From assembly GCA_039704465.1 (NCBI GenBank), contig JASFAU010000002.1, positions 310,001-374,000 of the forward strand: a stretch of DNA of 64,000 bases, given 5' to 3'. The notes under the pieces are model-generated. The model saw only the letters and a program-made list of their open reading frames with translations, did not search any database and was not told the DNA's origin. The translations under genes were made by a program, and so were the position numbers. This document shows positions 18,635-28,727 of the stretch, one piece after another. This DNA is from Plasmodiophora brassicae (Eukaryota > Endomyxa > Phytomyxea > Plasmodiophorida > Plasmodiophoridae). Positions within the stretch are counted from its first letter, which is position 1; the number at the start of each line of letters is the position of its first letter.

Positions 18635-19219
18635 ATGCGATTCCGCACGGCGGTCGCGCTTGTTTGCGTGCTGATTCCCCTGGCGAACGGCCTACTTGAG
18701 AACCTCGGACCCAGCGTCGAAAAGGGCCTCGTCAATGGCGCCAAAGCAATTGCTGGGAGCATTGTCACAGTCGGTCTGATTTTAGCCGTCAACAATCGCC
18801 TGGAGAAGCGGCGCCAGACGGAGCTTGTTCGCGAGAACATCCGATCTCAGTCTCGTCTCAAGACGATCGCCGTCGTCGGCTCGCTCGCGCTGGCCGCCTG
18901 GACACTCCCACGAATCGGGTCGGCGCTGGCACCGTCCATACCGTCCATGAACAGCAAGGCCGAGAAGAGACAAAATGGGTCCTGGCTAGCTTCGAACCGG
19001 TGGGTGCTACTTGCTGCTGCCGGTGCACTTCTGTTCATGCTCATCGCCGCCATCTCGTGTATCGTCTACTGGCGCAACGTCATCCGGCCACGCAGGCGAC
19101 CAATGGCCCGCGCCAAACGCAACGCGAACGTCTTTTCCGGCGTCTTCAGTCGGCAATCGTTTGTACAGCCAAACCGTGCTCAGCTGCAAATCAGGCCCAT
19201 CTCCGACGCCCATGTGTGA
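18635..19219 (+). CDS. Secretory-pathway membrane protein, unknown
   Basis: Single exon, 194 residues. It begins with a classical signal peptide (RFRTAVALVCVLIPLANG). A moderately hydrophobic segment follows (AIAGSIVTVGLILAV, residues about 38-53), then TIAVVGSLALAAWTLP (about 76-92), and a strong transmembrane helix WVLLAAAGALLFMLIAAISC (about 122-145). The tail is Arg-rich (RPRRRPMARAKR), suggesting a cytosolic C-terminus by the positive-inside rule. Asn-Gly-Ser near residue 113 could be N-glycosylated. No known family. It is the first of three successive genes entering the secretory pathway. Confidence 0.65.
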   Translation: MRFRTAVALVCVLIPLANGLLENLGPSVEKGLVNGAKAIAGSIVTVGLILAVNNRLEKRRQTELVRENIRSQSRLKTIAVVGSLALAAWTLPRIGSALAPSIPSMNSKAEKRQNGSWLASNRWVLLAAAGALLFMLIAAISCIVYWRNVIRPRRRPMARAKRNANVFSGVFSRQSFVQPNRAQLQIRPISDAHV

Positions 19220-19484
19220 GTTTCATACACGCCCACGCCTTTATTATTGCACTCCTACATAGCGTTTCGGCATCCAACGTCCAGCTCGCGGTGATCCGTT
19301 GCCATCACAACGAGTTCTTCCGGGCAAAGAGGAGCAGATGCGCGGGCAATGTGAACGGGGTCAGCCAGCGAACCAGATCGCGTGCGTACAGTGGAGTCAC
19401 GCGTGACGTCAACAGCACATGGCAGTGGTCCATTGCTAGCCAACGACTGAATCAACGAGCATAGTCGTAATCGTTAATCGCATC

Positions 19485-22400
19485 ATGGCATTATTATTCT
19501 GCGGGGCGCTGGCCCTGCTAGTCGCCACATGCGCTGATGCTGGCGCACAGCACCGAAACGAAATCAACAGCGTGTCGGCGCAGCAGCTGAACGCCTACAG
19601 AGATGCCTTGCGGCGGTCCCAGGCGGTCGACCACCACTGGCAGTCGTTCTCCATCTTGCATTCCAGCTGCCAACCTTCATCGTCCAGCCTCGTTGACACG
19701 ATGATGTCGGCCCTTCTTTATATTGAGGAACGCATTGGACAGCCAGTCCCGTACTGGGACTTCAACTCGTCCGCCACGATCCCGTCCGCGTTCCTTGACG
19801 CGACGTACGTTCCCAACGATGGTTACGCACCGGTGCCGAACCCACTGCTCGCCGATTCCGTCAATCCGCTATGCCGGATGGACGGGGACATCGATGACCT
19901 GACCAAGAGGGACATTCGGGAACGCCTGCAGGCGTTGCCGATGTTGTCGGCGGCCGACCGTTTCAGTGTCTTGTTCGACGCCATGAGCGTCGTACAGGGT
20001 GTTCTGGGCGGATGCCTGATCTCGCTGGAGACGGCCCCGAGTCACCCGTTGTGGATCAGCATGCTGTCGTACGTGATCACGACGTATCAGTCGTGGAGTG
20101 CGCCCGCGACGAAACCGACACCGTGTCCGAGTCACCTTATGGTGCCCGCGTCCACTGCCGTCATGCTGTCCAGGTGCTGGATCCAGGACGAGGACGTCGG
20201 CATGAAACCTGGGCCTGTCGTCGACCTGTCCGCGCTTCAGAACATGACCTCTGCAACTCCAGACTCCAAAGACACCGTCCAGCTGTTCATCAAGAGCGCC
20301 TCAGGCATCGTCGTCCCTGGCCCGCTTGTCACCCGACGGATGCTGCAGGACCTGCACGACAACCAGGACGAATTCGGCATCGTCCCGTTCGAGGAGCAGA
20401 AGGCGCCCGGCCTGGACTTCACCCATGCACGGTCCTCGCCAGCCCCTGCTGTCGTGCCTGCCGTTCCTGGTGGCTCGGGCATGCCTGGCGCCACTGGCCG
20501 GTCGTACAATGACGTCGGGGCCGCGGCACCAACAGCAGGAGCATCGCATGGAACGCCGTCGAACGGCCGTGGATCACCAGGCGCGGGGTCTTCTAATCCC
20601 GTTGGTGCATCGTCGCCTCAGGGGCAGCCTGGATCCCTCCCATCGAACGGAAATCTGGCGGGATCCCCAGCATCGTCGTCGGGGCCTGGGAGCGCACCAG
20701 GCCAAGGCGCACCTGCAGGATCGTCTCCCAGCGGCGCCCAGTCGCAGCCGAATGGTTCGAAGATGCCCTCAGGCCCTGGTCGTTCTGGCCCGTCCCCTTC
20801 GACGTCTTCATCTGCTGGGACGTTCCCGTCATCTGGTACGTCACCCGATGCAACACCTGACACGGGCAACCAGTCGCCGAACGCGGACCAACGTCAGCCG
20901 TCAATGCCATCCGGGACACCCTTCCAAACGTCACGGTCCAAGTCCCCAACGGTGTCGCCATCGCTGCCATCCTCAGGAACTCCAGCCGATGCTTCGAGCG
21001 GCCCTTCGTCTTCAGGAGGATCTGCAGGACTGCCCTCGGAGTCATCTCACGTGCCGGGCGCTGGCCAGACGTCTCGTACGCCGTCAACAAACCAGCGCTC
21101 GCCTGGAAGCCAAGGCGTATCAGGAACGCCGAGCTCCTCGCTACCATCGACTGTTCCCGGCGATGTGCCAGGCAGCACCGGTGCCCTGTTCAAAAGTGGG
21201 GCACAAGTGCCGGGGCGATCGGGACCGAGTCCTAACCAGAACCTCCCTACTGGACCGTCCAGCCAGAAACCACTTGGCGAAAGCCCAGGTCAAGGTGGTG
21301 GTCAGTCGGGAGCGTCGCCCGCCAACGGTGGAAGCCACCAACAGCCGTCCCGGCAGCAATCACAAGGCGGAATGGCAGGCCAAGGTAGTGGTCAGCAGGG
21401 ATCGTCCCCAAGCAACGGCGGAAACCCCGATTCCCCGAACCAGCAGCAGCCGTTCAACCAGCATCCCCATGGAGGCGAGAGTGGTGGACAGCCTGGAACA
21501 TCGCCAAGCAACGGGGGACGACCCGATCTGCAACAGCCTTCCAGCGGCCAGCAACCAGGAGGAGGACCCGGCCAGAATGGGTCTCCGACGCCCCAGCGAT
21601 CGCCAAGCCTGCAGCCGAACTCGGGACAGCCAAACAGTCATGGGCAACCGCCTAGCGGTGGGTCGCCATCGCAGGGCAGTCAGAAGTCTGGCGGCGCGGG
21701 CGCTCCGGAGGGACCTGAATCTCCTATGACGTCGCCCCAGTCCCCCTCTGGCGAACGCCCACCCAGTGGTGGCTCGTCAAACCCGTCTGGCAGCCAGCCA
21801 TCAAGCGGTTCAGGGCAGCCTGGAATGTCTGGCACCCCGCCAACTTCTCCACAATCGTCTTCTGGCCAGCAACCGCAGAACGGTGGGTCATCAGCTCCAT
21901 CCGGCAGCGCCCAGTCGTCAGGTCAACCGGGAGGATCGGGTTCCCCGTCAACGCCTCCGCAATCGTCCTCAGGACAAGCGTCACCCAACGGTGGTTCATC
22001 AGGCCCCAGCAGCGCAGGTCAGCCAGGTGGCTCAGGCCCCCCGTCCACTGCCCAGTCTTCCGCCGGCCAACCATCACCCAATGGTGGGTCATCTCGGGCG
22101 TCCAGCCAGCCGTCAAGTGGCGCAGGTCAACCGCAAGGATCAGGGTCTCCTTCAACGCCACAATCACCCTCCGGCCAGCAATCCCCCAATGGTGGGTCGT
22201 CAAGCCCCTCTGGCCAGCCATCAGGTAGCTCAGGTCAACCGGGAGGATCGGGAGTTCCACCGTCGTCACAGCCGTCGCCTGGCCAGCAACCCCAGATGCC
22301 GCAATCGAACGGTGGATCACCTTCCAGCCCATCTGGAAACGGCCAGCCATCGAGCGGCTCGACTTCGTCGCCGCAATCTGGCCAACCGCCAGCACAGTCT

Positions 22401-25073
22401 GACCGTGGGTCCCCATCTGGAGGTAACCAGCCACTACCCGGTTCCGGTTCGCAGCCACAAGCGCAGTCAAGCCAACCGTCTAACGGCGGGTCGCCATCTG
22501 GAGGCAGCTCGAGTTCGCAGCCACAATCCTCGCCGAGTCAACCGCCCAACGGTGGGTCACCATCGGGAGGCAGCTCGGGCTCGCAACCACACTCGTCGCC
22601 CAGTCAGCCTTCGAACGGCGGGTCGCCATCTGGAGGCAGCCCGAGTTCACAGCCACAATCCTCGCCGGGTCAACCACCTAACGGTGGGTCACCATCGGGA
22701 GGCAGCTCTGGCTCGCAACCACAATCGTCGCCCAGTCAGCCTTCGAACGGCGGGTCGCCTTCGGGAGGCAGCCCGAGTTCTCAACCACAATCGTCGTCGG
22801 GTCAACCGCCTAACGGTGGGTCGCCATCTGGAGGAAGCTCGAATACGCAGCCACAATCCTCGCCGGGTCAACCGCCTAACGGTGGGTCGCCTTCGGGAGG
22901 CAGCTCGGGCTCGCAACCACAATCGTCGTCGGGTCAACCGCCTAACGGTGGGTCACCATCTGGAGGAAGCTCGGGCTCGCAGCCACAATCTTCGCCCAGT
23001 CAGCCTTCAAGCAGCGGGTCGCCATCTGGAGGTAGCTCGAGTTCGCAGCCACAATCCTCGTCGGGTCAACCGCCTAACGGTGGGTCACCATCTGGAGGCA
23101 GCTCGGGCTCGCAACCACAGTCATCGTCGGGTCTGCCTTCGAACGGCGGGTCCCCATCTGGTGGTAGCCCAAGTTCGCAGCCACAATCGTCGTCGGGTCA
23201 ACCATCTAACGGTGGGTCGCCATCTGGAGGCAGCTCGGGCTCGCAACCAGAATCCTCGTCGGGTCAACCATCGAGTGGTGGGTCACCTTCCGGAGGCAGC
23301 CAACCATCAAGCAGCTCGAGTTCGCAGCCGCAATCGTCGTCGAGCCAACCACCGAACCAATCGAATGGTGGATCACCATCTGGGAGCAGCCAGCCTCCAA
23401 GCAGCTCGAGCTCGCAGCCACAGCCCTCCTCGAATAAGCCATCTGACAGTGGGTCGCCGTCTGGAAGCAGCCAACCACCAAGCAGCTCCAGTTCGCAACC
23501 ACAGTCATCGGGTTCGCAGCCACAGTCGTCGTCGAGCCAACCACCGAAGCAATCGAATGGCGGATCGTCATCTGGGAGCAGCCAGCCACCAAGCAGCTCA
23601 AGCTCGCAACCACAGTCCTCGTCCAACCAACCGCCACAGTCGTCCGACGGCGGGTCATCGTCGGGGAGCAGCAAGCCACCAAGCAGCTCAAGCTCACAAC
23701 CGCAGTCCTCGTCGGGCCAACCATCTGATGGTGGATCACCGTCTTCCAGCAGCCAGCCACCGAGTAGCTCGAGCTCAAAGCCACAATCCTCGTCGAGTCA
23801 GCCCCCGAAACAATCTGACGGTGGATCGTCAAGCAGCCAGCCGCCAAGCAGCTCGAGCTCGAAGCCGCAGTCTTCGTCGAGTCAGCCATCTGATGGTGGA
23901 TCTTCCAGCAGTCAGCCACCAAGCAGCTCGAGCTCGAAGCCGCAGTCCTCGTCGAGTCAGCCATCTGATGGTGGATCTTCCAGCAGCCAGCCACCAAGCA
24001 GCTCGAGCTCGAAGCCACAATCGTCGTCGAGTCAGCCATCTGATGGAGGATCGTCAAGCAGCCAGCCACCAAGCAGCTCGAGCTCGAAGCCGCAGTCCTC
24101 GTCGAGTCAGCCATCTGATGGAGGATCGTCAAGCAGCCAGCCACCAAGCAGCTCGAGCTCGAAGCCGCAGTCCTCGTCGAGTCAGCCATCTGATGGTGGA
24201 TCTTCCAGCAGCCAGCCACCAAGCAGCTCGAGCTCGAAGCCGCAGTCCTCGTCGAGTCAGCCATCTGATGGAGGATCGTCAAGCAGCCAGCCACCAAGCA
24301 GCTCGAGCTCGAAGCCGCAGTCCTCGTCGAGTCAGCCATCTGATGGTGGATCTTCCAGCAGCCAGCCACCAAGCAGCTCGAGCTCGAAGCCGCAGTCCTC
24401 GTCGAGTCAGCCATCTGATGGTGGATCGTCAAGCAGTCAGCCACCAAGCAGCTCGAGTTCGAAGCCACAATCGTCGTCGAGTCAGCCACCGAAACAGTCT
24501 GACGGCGGGTCGTCGTCTTCGAGCAGCAAGCCGCCAAGCAGCTCGAGCCCTCCTCCTCCTCCTCCTCCTCAATCGTCCTCGAGTGAGCCACCGAAACTGC
24601 AACTGCCACCGATGCCGACATTTGGACCGACGCCTGCCCCGACACCTTCTTCTGAGCCGTGTGTGCCGCACCTTCACCCGCACCACTACGTGTATGGACG
24701 TCACCACGATCATCGCGAGATCTCGAAGTCGTCCCTGGACAACGTACCGGCGTCCAGCGTCCCAACCGGGGCGCGCCTCATGCTCCACCTTTTCCTGCCC
24801 GTCTTCGCATCGCAACCCGTCTTCGTCAACGTCGTCGCCAATACGCGTCAGATTGGCCGTGCGTTCATCATGGGCGGACCGAACGACGAGGTCGCAATCG
24901 CCACCGGCCCTGGCCTGCATCGCCTGCTCGACGTCACTCGCGCCTACCACGCGTTCCTCGGCAAGCCGGACGCGCAACCCGTCCAGCTGTCCTTCACGAC
25001 GACGAAATCACCGGCTGACGACGCGCCACGGGCGACACTCCTCTCCGCCTACTTCGAATGGATCTGTTCATAA
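19485..25073 (+). CDS. Secreted tyrosinase-like protein with giant Ser/Pro/Gln/Gly repeat region, 1862 residues
   Basis: A single exon. Residues 1-21 are a signal peptide (LLFCGALALLVATCADAGA). Residues about 24-240 follow the outline of a tyrosinase/hemocyanin core: RNEINSVSAQQLNAYRDAL, ALLYIEERIGQPVPYWDF, IPSAFLDATY, and VLGGCLISLETAPSHPLW followed by a Trp-containing helix. These correspond to the start, PYWD strand and CuB region. The copper-binding histidines of both sites appear missing (no WHR; no HxxxH or HH at CuB), so enzyme activity is unlikely. Residues about 320-1710 are low-complexity Ser/Pro/Gln/Gly with internal tandem repeats. A globular C-terminal domain of about 140 residues follows (His-rich HPHHYVYGRHHDHRE, then LMLHLFLPVFASQPVFVNVV). 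A wall, matrix or surface-coat role is possible. The tyrosinase link is inference from pattern. Confidence 0.75.
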   Translation: MALLFCGALALLVATCADAGAQHRNEINSVSAQQLNAYRDALRRSQAVDHHWQSFSILHSSCQPSSSSLVDTMMSALLYIEERIGQPVPYWDFNSSATIPSAFLDATYVPNDGYAPVPNPLLADSVNPLCRMDGDIDDLTKRDIRERLQALPMLSAADRFSVLFDAMSVVQGVLGGCLISLETAPSHPLWISMLSYVITTYQSWSAPATKPTPCPSHLMVPASTAVMLSRCWIQDEDVGMKPGPVVDLSALQNMTSATPDSKDTVQLFIKSASGIVVPGPLVTRRMLQDLHDNQDEFGIVPFEEQKAPGLDFTHARSSPAPAVVPAVPGGSGMPGATGRSYNDVGAAAPTAGASHGTPSNGRGSPGAGSSNPVGASSPQGQPGSLPSNGNLAGSPASSSGPGSAPGQGAPAGSSPSGAQSQPNGSKMPSGPGRSGPSPSTSSSAGTFPSSGTSPDATPDTGNQSPNADQRQPSMPSGTPFQTSRSKSPTVSPSLPSSGTPADASSGPSSSGGSAGLPSESSHVPGAGQTSRTPSTNQRSPGSQGVSGTPSSSLPSTVPGDVPGSTGALFKSGAQVPGRSGPSPNQNLPTGPSSQKPLGESPGQGGGQSGASPANGGSHQQPSRQQSQGGMAGQGSGQQGSSPSNGGNPDSPNQQQPFNQHPHGGESGGQPGTSPSNGGRPDLQQPSSGQQPGGGPGQNGSPTPQRSPSLQPNSGQPNSHGQPPSGGSPSQGSQKSGGAGAPEGPESPMTSPQSPSGERPPSGGSSNPSGSQPSSGSGQPGMSGTPPTSPQSSSGQQPQNGGSSAPSGSAQSSGQPGGSGSPSTPPQSSSGQASPNGGSSGPSSAGQPGGSGPPSTAQSSAGQPSPNGGSSRASSQPSSGAGQPQGSGSPSTPQSPSGQQSPNGGSSSPSGQPSGSSGQPGGSGVPPSSQPSPGQQPQMPQSNGGSPSSPSGNGQPSSGSTSSPQSGQPPAQSDRGSPSGGNQPLPGSGSQPQAQSSQPSNGGSPSGGSSSSQPQSSPSQPPNGGSPSGGSSGSQPHSSPSQPSNGGSPSGGSPSSQPQSSPGQPPNGGSPSGGSSGSQPQSSPSQPSNGGSPSGGSPSSQPQSSSGQPPNGGSPSGGSSNTQPQSSPGQPPNGGSPSGGSSGSQPQSSSGQPPNGGSPSGGSSGSQPQSSPSQPSSSGSPSGGSSSSQPQSSSGQPPNGGSPSGGSSGSQPQSSSGLPSNGGSPSGGSPSSQPQSSSGQPSNGGSPSGGSSGSQPESSSGQPSSGGSPSGGSQPSSSSSSQPQSSSSQPPNQSNGGSPSGSSQPPSSSSSQPQPSSNKPSDSGSPSGSSQPPSSSSSQPQSSGSQPQSSSSQPPKQSNGGSSSGSSQPPSSSSSQPQSSSNQPPQSSDGGSSSGSSKPPSSSSSQPQSSSGQPSDGGSPSSSSQPPSSSSSKPQSSSSQPPKQSDGGSSSSQPPSSSSSKPQSSSSQPSDGGSSSSQPPSSSSSKPQSSSSQPSDGGSSSSQPPSSSSSKPQSSSSQPSDGGSSSSQPPSSSSSKPQSSSSQPSDGGSSSSQPPSSSSSKPQSSSSQPSDGGSSSSQPPSSSSSKPQSSSSQPSDGGSSSSQPPSSSSSKPQSSSSQPSDGGSSSSQPPSSSSSKPQSSSSQPSDGGSSSSQPPSSSSSKPQSSSSQPPKQSDGGSSSSSSKPPSSSSPPPPPPPQSSSSEPPKLQLPPMPTFGPTPAPTPSSEPCVPHLHPHHYVYGRHHDHREISKSSLDNVPASSVPTGARLMLHLFLPVFASQPVFVNVVANTRQIGRAFIMGGPNDEVAIATGPGLHRLLDVTRAYHAFLGKPDAQPVQLSFTTTKSPADDAPRATLLSAYFEWICS
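22482..23273 (+). repeat. 66-bp tandem coding repeat, about 12 units
   Basis: Each unit encodes a 22-residue variant of NGGSPSGGSSGSQPQSSPSQ plus two residues. Third-position substitutions between units are frequent, so this array is older than the one downstream. Confidence 0.9.
23814..24488 (+). repeat. 75-bp tandem coding repeat, nine units
   Basis: Nine 25-residue units (SDGGSSSSQPPSSSSSKPQS and five more) are nearly identical at DNA level. Two synonymous versions of the SSSS block occur (TCGTCAAGC and TCTTCCAGC), in order B A A B B A B A B. This shows recent expansion with unequal exchange. Confidence 0.9.
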
Positions 25074-25413
25074 AGTACTCGCGTTGCGACATAAAGCATT
25101 GGTAGCGGGGGTTGGTCGTCGACGCGGGAACGCGCGTCAGTACAACGACGACAGTTCCGGTTTACCTGTCCGCCCACAGCCGTGCTGGAAACAGATAGCG
25201 AAGCGTTCATCATTGCGTGAGCTGTCTAGCGGATGGCATGCCGCGGACGTAACGGTGCCTGCAACGCTATGTGCCGTTGTCCAGGGCGTTCCGCTTTGGC
25301 AACCCGGCCGCCCAGGGACCATCTACTCCGCCCCTTCAACCGTGCATGCCGGCATTTGGAACGTGAATTTCGGCTCAACAGGTAACTCTGAAGTATATGT
25401 ATTACCAACGAGG

Positions 25414-26436
25414 TTAAGCGGCAATGGCGATGAGAATTAGGGTGACGGTGGGGACCGAGAGTGTGATTGAGACGGATGTCGCGGCGCTGCTACGCTTGGC
25501 GGCTGTCTTGTGTGCATTAACGCGAGTCCCCGGTTGGCTATCGGTGGCCGATGAGCTCTGCGGCATTAGCATCTCCTCGACGCTGTCGCTTGTCGACTTA
25601 GTGGCGCCACTGGACGTCCCCGATGTCGGACTTCCACCGGCAGGAACGCGACTGATTTCGTCGTACTCAATAACGATGTCGGATAATGCAATGGGCGGAA
25701 CGGGCATTTCCGTCCACGCGTGCAGCGTGGCTTCGATGTAGATGTCGGCACATTCCCGTGCTGCCTCTGTATCCGTCCGGCGCGAAGAGCTTAAAGGATC
25801 CGACCGACGGCCCGTTTCGTACAGGTTGCGAAGAGAGAGTCCCGTGCTCTTGGCCGCCTCTTCCAAATAGACGTGCCTGCCTCGATTGAGTTTGTCGATT
25901 GCTTCCTGAACGAGGTTGATTTCCTGACGCCCGTGGTTGATGCCGGCGCTGCCCTGTGCCATCATCGGGTCCAGCGTTTGTAGTTTAGCCAGTTCGGCTG
26001 CTAACAAGGGACAGTGCTCGCTCAGGACCTCCTCTTCCATAGCGGCTTTGCTGGTATCGAACAAACGATGGCCATTCCAGGGGTTCTCGCCTACAATTGC
26101 ATCTAGGCGCTTCTCGGTGGCCTTCAGCACCTTTTCAAGATGAACCTGCCACTGGCACTTGAAATCTTTCCCGCCTTTGAGAGAAGATTCAGCTGCGTCA
26201 TATGACCACTTGAATCTTGTCTTGGTGATTTTGACGAGCCTGTACATGATGTCGGTCGTTTCAACCGTGAACCGATACTGGAGTTTTTCGACGATGCTTT
26301 TGCTTAACGTCATTAAGTAGTTGACAGTGATGTCGTTGTACAGGGCGGCTTCGTTCGAGGCATCTTGGGAACCAACAGGCAAGGCGGGCGCCAACGTGAC
26401 AAGAACGACAGCGATAAGGAAGAGGTGTCCGTACAT
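25414..26436 (-). CDS. Secreted or GPI-anchored protein, unknown
   Basis: Single exon, 340 residues. Signal peptide at the N-terminus (LFLIAVVLVTLAPALPVGS). The mature part to about residue 240 is helical and charged, with conserved-looking KFKWSYDAAES-like and HCPLLAAELAKLQTL segments and three cysteines. A Ser/Thr/Gly-rich region (residues about 260-310) leads to a hydrophobic C-terminus ending SVPTVTLILIAIAA, the layout of a GPI-attachment signal (small residues, spacer, hydrophobic tail with no charged end). No family recognised. Transcribed convergently with the tyrosinase-like gene, whose stop is 340 nt away; the spacer holds only short frames. In a parasite this would be a candidate surface protein or effector, which is inference. 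Confidence 0.7.
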   Translation of the reverse strand: MYGHLFLIAVVLVTLAPALPVGSQDASNEAALYNDITVNYLMTLSKSIVEKLQYRFTVETTDIMYRLVKITKTRFKWSYDAAESSLKGGKDFKCQWQVHLEKVLKATEKRLDAIVGENPWNGHRLFDTSKAAMEEEVLSEHCPLLAAELAKLQTLDPMMAQGSAGINHGRQEINLVQEAIDKLNRGRHVYLEEAAKSTGLSLRNLYETGRRSDPLSSSRRTDTEAARECADIYIEATLHAWTEMPVPPIALSDIVIEYDEISRVPAGGSPTSGTSSGATKSTSDSVEEMLMPQSSSATDSQPGTRVNAHKTAAKRSSAATSVSITLSVPTVTLILIAIAA

Positions 26437-27227
26437 GCTTGTACGTAGGTCTATAGATTAAACTGGTTTCTCCAATACGCAATGACACCCAAACCTGGCA
26501 TCGGAACGCGACTTCCACGAGACAGACGAAAACGATCAATCGCGGTTATAATTCCTTCGTTTCGGCCATGCGCGTTAGAGATCAATCAATCGTCTAATTA
26601 GTTTCCCCCGTGAGATAAATCGCGTTTCTAATTCGTTCGCGACGATCAATCGTCGAAGACGAATCGGTCGAACGTGGATCACCAAACAGGGACTGCCGGA
26701 CCGGTGATATTCCGGGTATCATCGGCAACGTTTGCTGGTACGCCGTTCGCAATTTTCGACAGCTTGATGAACCCACCATCATTTCTCCTGAACCACCACC
26801 ATACCCTAATCATGTGATCTCGTTATGCTCCGCAGCTTACGTTCTTTCTGGCACAGCGGCGTCCACTTTGAGGGCCGTCTACCTCCGCCACCTATGCCAC
26901 ATTTGTCCGAGGAGGCTTTATACATGCCAGGAAACCGTTTTCATCGTCGACAGAGAAAGCGCTTTCTATCTGCAAAGGCTGTCGTGCCCAGAGCGGATAC
27001 GATGACGTTTGGCGGCATCGGGCGTTTACATCTCTCGAATGATCCTCGATACGCAGCGCCAGATTTACTACCTATGTAGTTTGGATCTGAAACGTTTGCC
27101 TGGCAGGTCCTCGGGGGCTGGTACGGGCGCTGCCACGTCCTCGTCTCGCTCGACGAGGACGTTATGATCGAGTCGGTGTGTTTTCCGCACAAATATCGAG
27201 GGGCGCCCCGCTGCCGCGTAGAAGGTC
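26437..27227. other. Intergenic spacer, about 790 bp
   Basis: Between two divergent genes. Short frames on both strands, an AT-richer stretch with repeated GATCAATCAATCG-like words at about 26535-26660, and no recognisable protein or RNA gene. Confidence 0.5.
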
Positions 27228-28531
27228 ATGATGGTGATGACGGGCATGATGGCACGGGTGGCAGTGGCATGCCGACGCGGGTCGTCGGCGCGGCGCGCGC
27301 TGTCATCGCTGGTGCATATCAAGGTCGACAAGCGGGACAATCGCGTCGCGCTGGTCACGTTGAACCGGCCGAAGCAGCTGAATGCCCTGTGCGATGCGCT
27401 GTACGTTTCGCGTGGCGCTGGGAACGAGTTCGTCCGCGCTGACTGCTGTTCTAGGATCTCGGAGCTGAACGGCGAGCTGCGTGCCCTCGACGTCGACCCA
27501 GCTGTGAAAGCCATTGTCCTAACGGGCAGCGAGCGGGCCTTTGCCGGTTGGGCTTTAGGGACGTCTCTCATCGCGGCCTCGCATGACTGACGTTGGTAGT
27601 CTAGCCGGAGCCGATATCAAGGAAATGAGCTCGCGAGACTCGTATGTTGAAGTGTCGACGGGGCGCATGTTGGCGCACTGGGATGAGATAACGCGCATTC
27701 GAAAACCCATCATTGCCGCTGTCAACGGGTTCGCTCTGGTCAGTTGTATGTTCAGCCGCCGCATTGTGTTCGTATTCAACAGTGGGGTGTAGGGAGGCGG
27801 CTGCGAGCTTGCAATGATGTGCGACATCATAATCGCAGGCGATTCTGCTGAATTCGGCCAACCCGAAATCCGACTGGGAACGTATGGCTGGCACCAGAAG
27901 GTCTGCGTTGGCAATCCTCTTACCGTGCTAGCCGCTCTACAGTATTCCGGGGTGTGGCGGAACTCAAAGACTTATCCGCGCCATTGGCAAGTCCAAGGCA
28001 ATGGAAATGGTATCTGCAATGCATGCGAATTCGTCGTCCGGATCTGACTCTTTCGAAAAGATCCTAACGGGCGACCGGATGAGCGCTGATGACGCGGAGC
28101 GTGCAGGTGCGCTCCCGTTTCGTCACGGTTTCGCATTCTGACGTTCACTGTGGATGCACCAGGCCTCGTGTCTCGTGTGGTGCCCGCAGAGCAAGTTGTC
28201 GACACAGCTATAGAGATAGCAGCGAAGATTGCCTCGTATTCGAGCCCCGTCGTGTGCCTTGCCAAACAGGCTGTTAACGCGGCCTACGAAGTGAACCTTC
28301 ACAGTGGGATTGAATATGAAAAGGTGTGCCCCGTTGAAGTTGCACTACAGACAACGATGACGCTTACTGGTTAACTGCCACAGAGCTTGTTTTACTCTAC
28401 GTGGTCCACAAAAGGTCTGGTTGATGTCCAACAGTGGACTGTTCTTTCAGCTGATTGTTGTCCTTGTAGATCGACGGTCGGCAATGAAGGCTTTTATTGA
28501 CAAGACCCCTCCGAAGTTCGAGGACGCCTGA
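27228..28531 (+). CDS. ECHS1: Mitochondrial short-chain enoyl-CoA hydratase (crotonase), nine exons
   Basis: Exons 27228-27400, 27455-27546, 27605-27738, 27793-27881, 27943-28009, 28061-28106, 28163-28323, 28384-28414 and 28470-28531 give 284 residues; the eight introns are 51-61 nt. The protein hydrates 2-trans-enoyl-CoA in mitochondrial beta-oxidation. Family signatures: [25 protein letters not shown] (oxyanion hole), [15 protein letters not shown] (first catalytic Glu), [20 protein letters not shown] (second catalytic Glu) and [13 protein letters not shown] [20 protein letters not shown]. The N-terminus ([17 protein letters not shown]) is Arg/Ser/Ala-rich, as expected for mitochondrial import. 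Coding exons as short as 31 and 46 nt occur. Start: the first of several in-frame ATGs at 27228-27249; the exact one is uncertain. Confidence 0.95.
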
Positions 28532-28727
28532 TCCCCCCTCTATCGCAAATCGTCAGCGTTAGAACATCTCCTCAGTCGGCCTTTCATCAATCGAATGCTG
28601 CTCTCGACAGCCAGTTATTATAAAACGGTGCAACAAAGCGGTCGCGAACTATTGAGCCCATCAGCATCCCACATGGCCGAATAGGTGTATTGATATATAC
28701 TGTAGGAGACTACAAGGGCCGCTAATC

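Noticed and set aside
23206..24765. 519-codon minus-strand frame rich in Cys and Ser
   Set aside because: Antisense shadow of the same tandem repeats; no start context or domain.
21766..25440. 1224-codon plus-strand frame over the repeat region
   Set aside because: It is the +1 shadow of the Ser/Pro/Gln/Gly repeat; period-three repeats keep all frames open. The secreted 1862-residue frame has a signal peptide and globular ends.
26437..27227. Possible tRNA or small RNA gene in the spacer
   Set aside because: No TTCGA T-loop with matching acceptor stem or Pol III box pair could be found by eye; none elsewhere in the window either.
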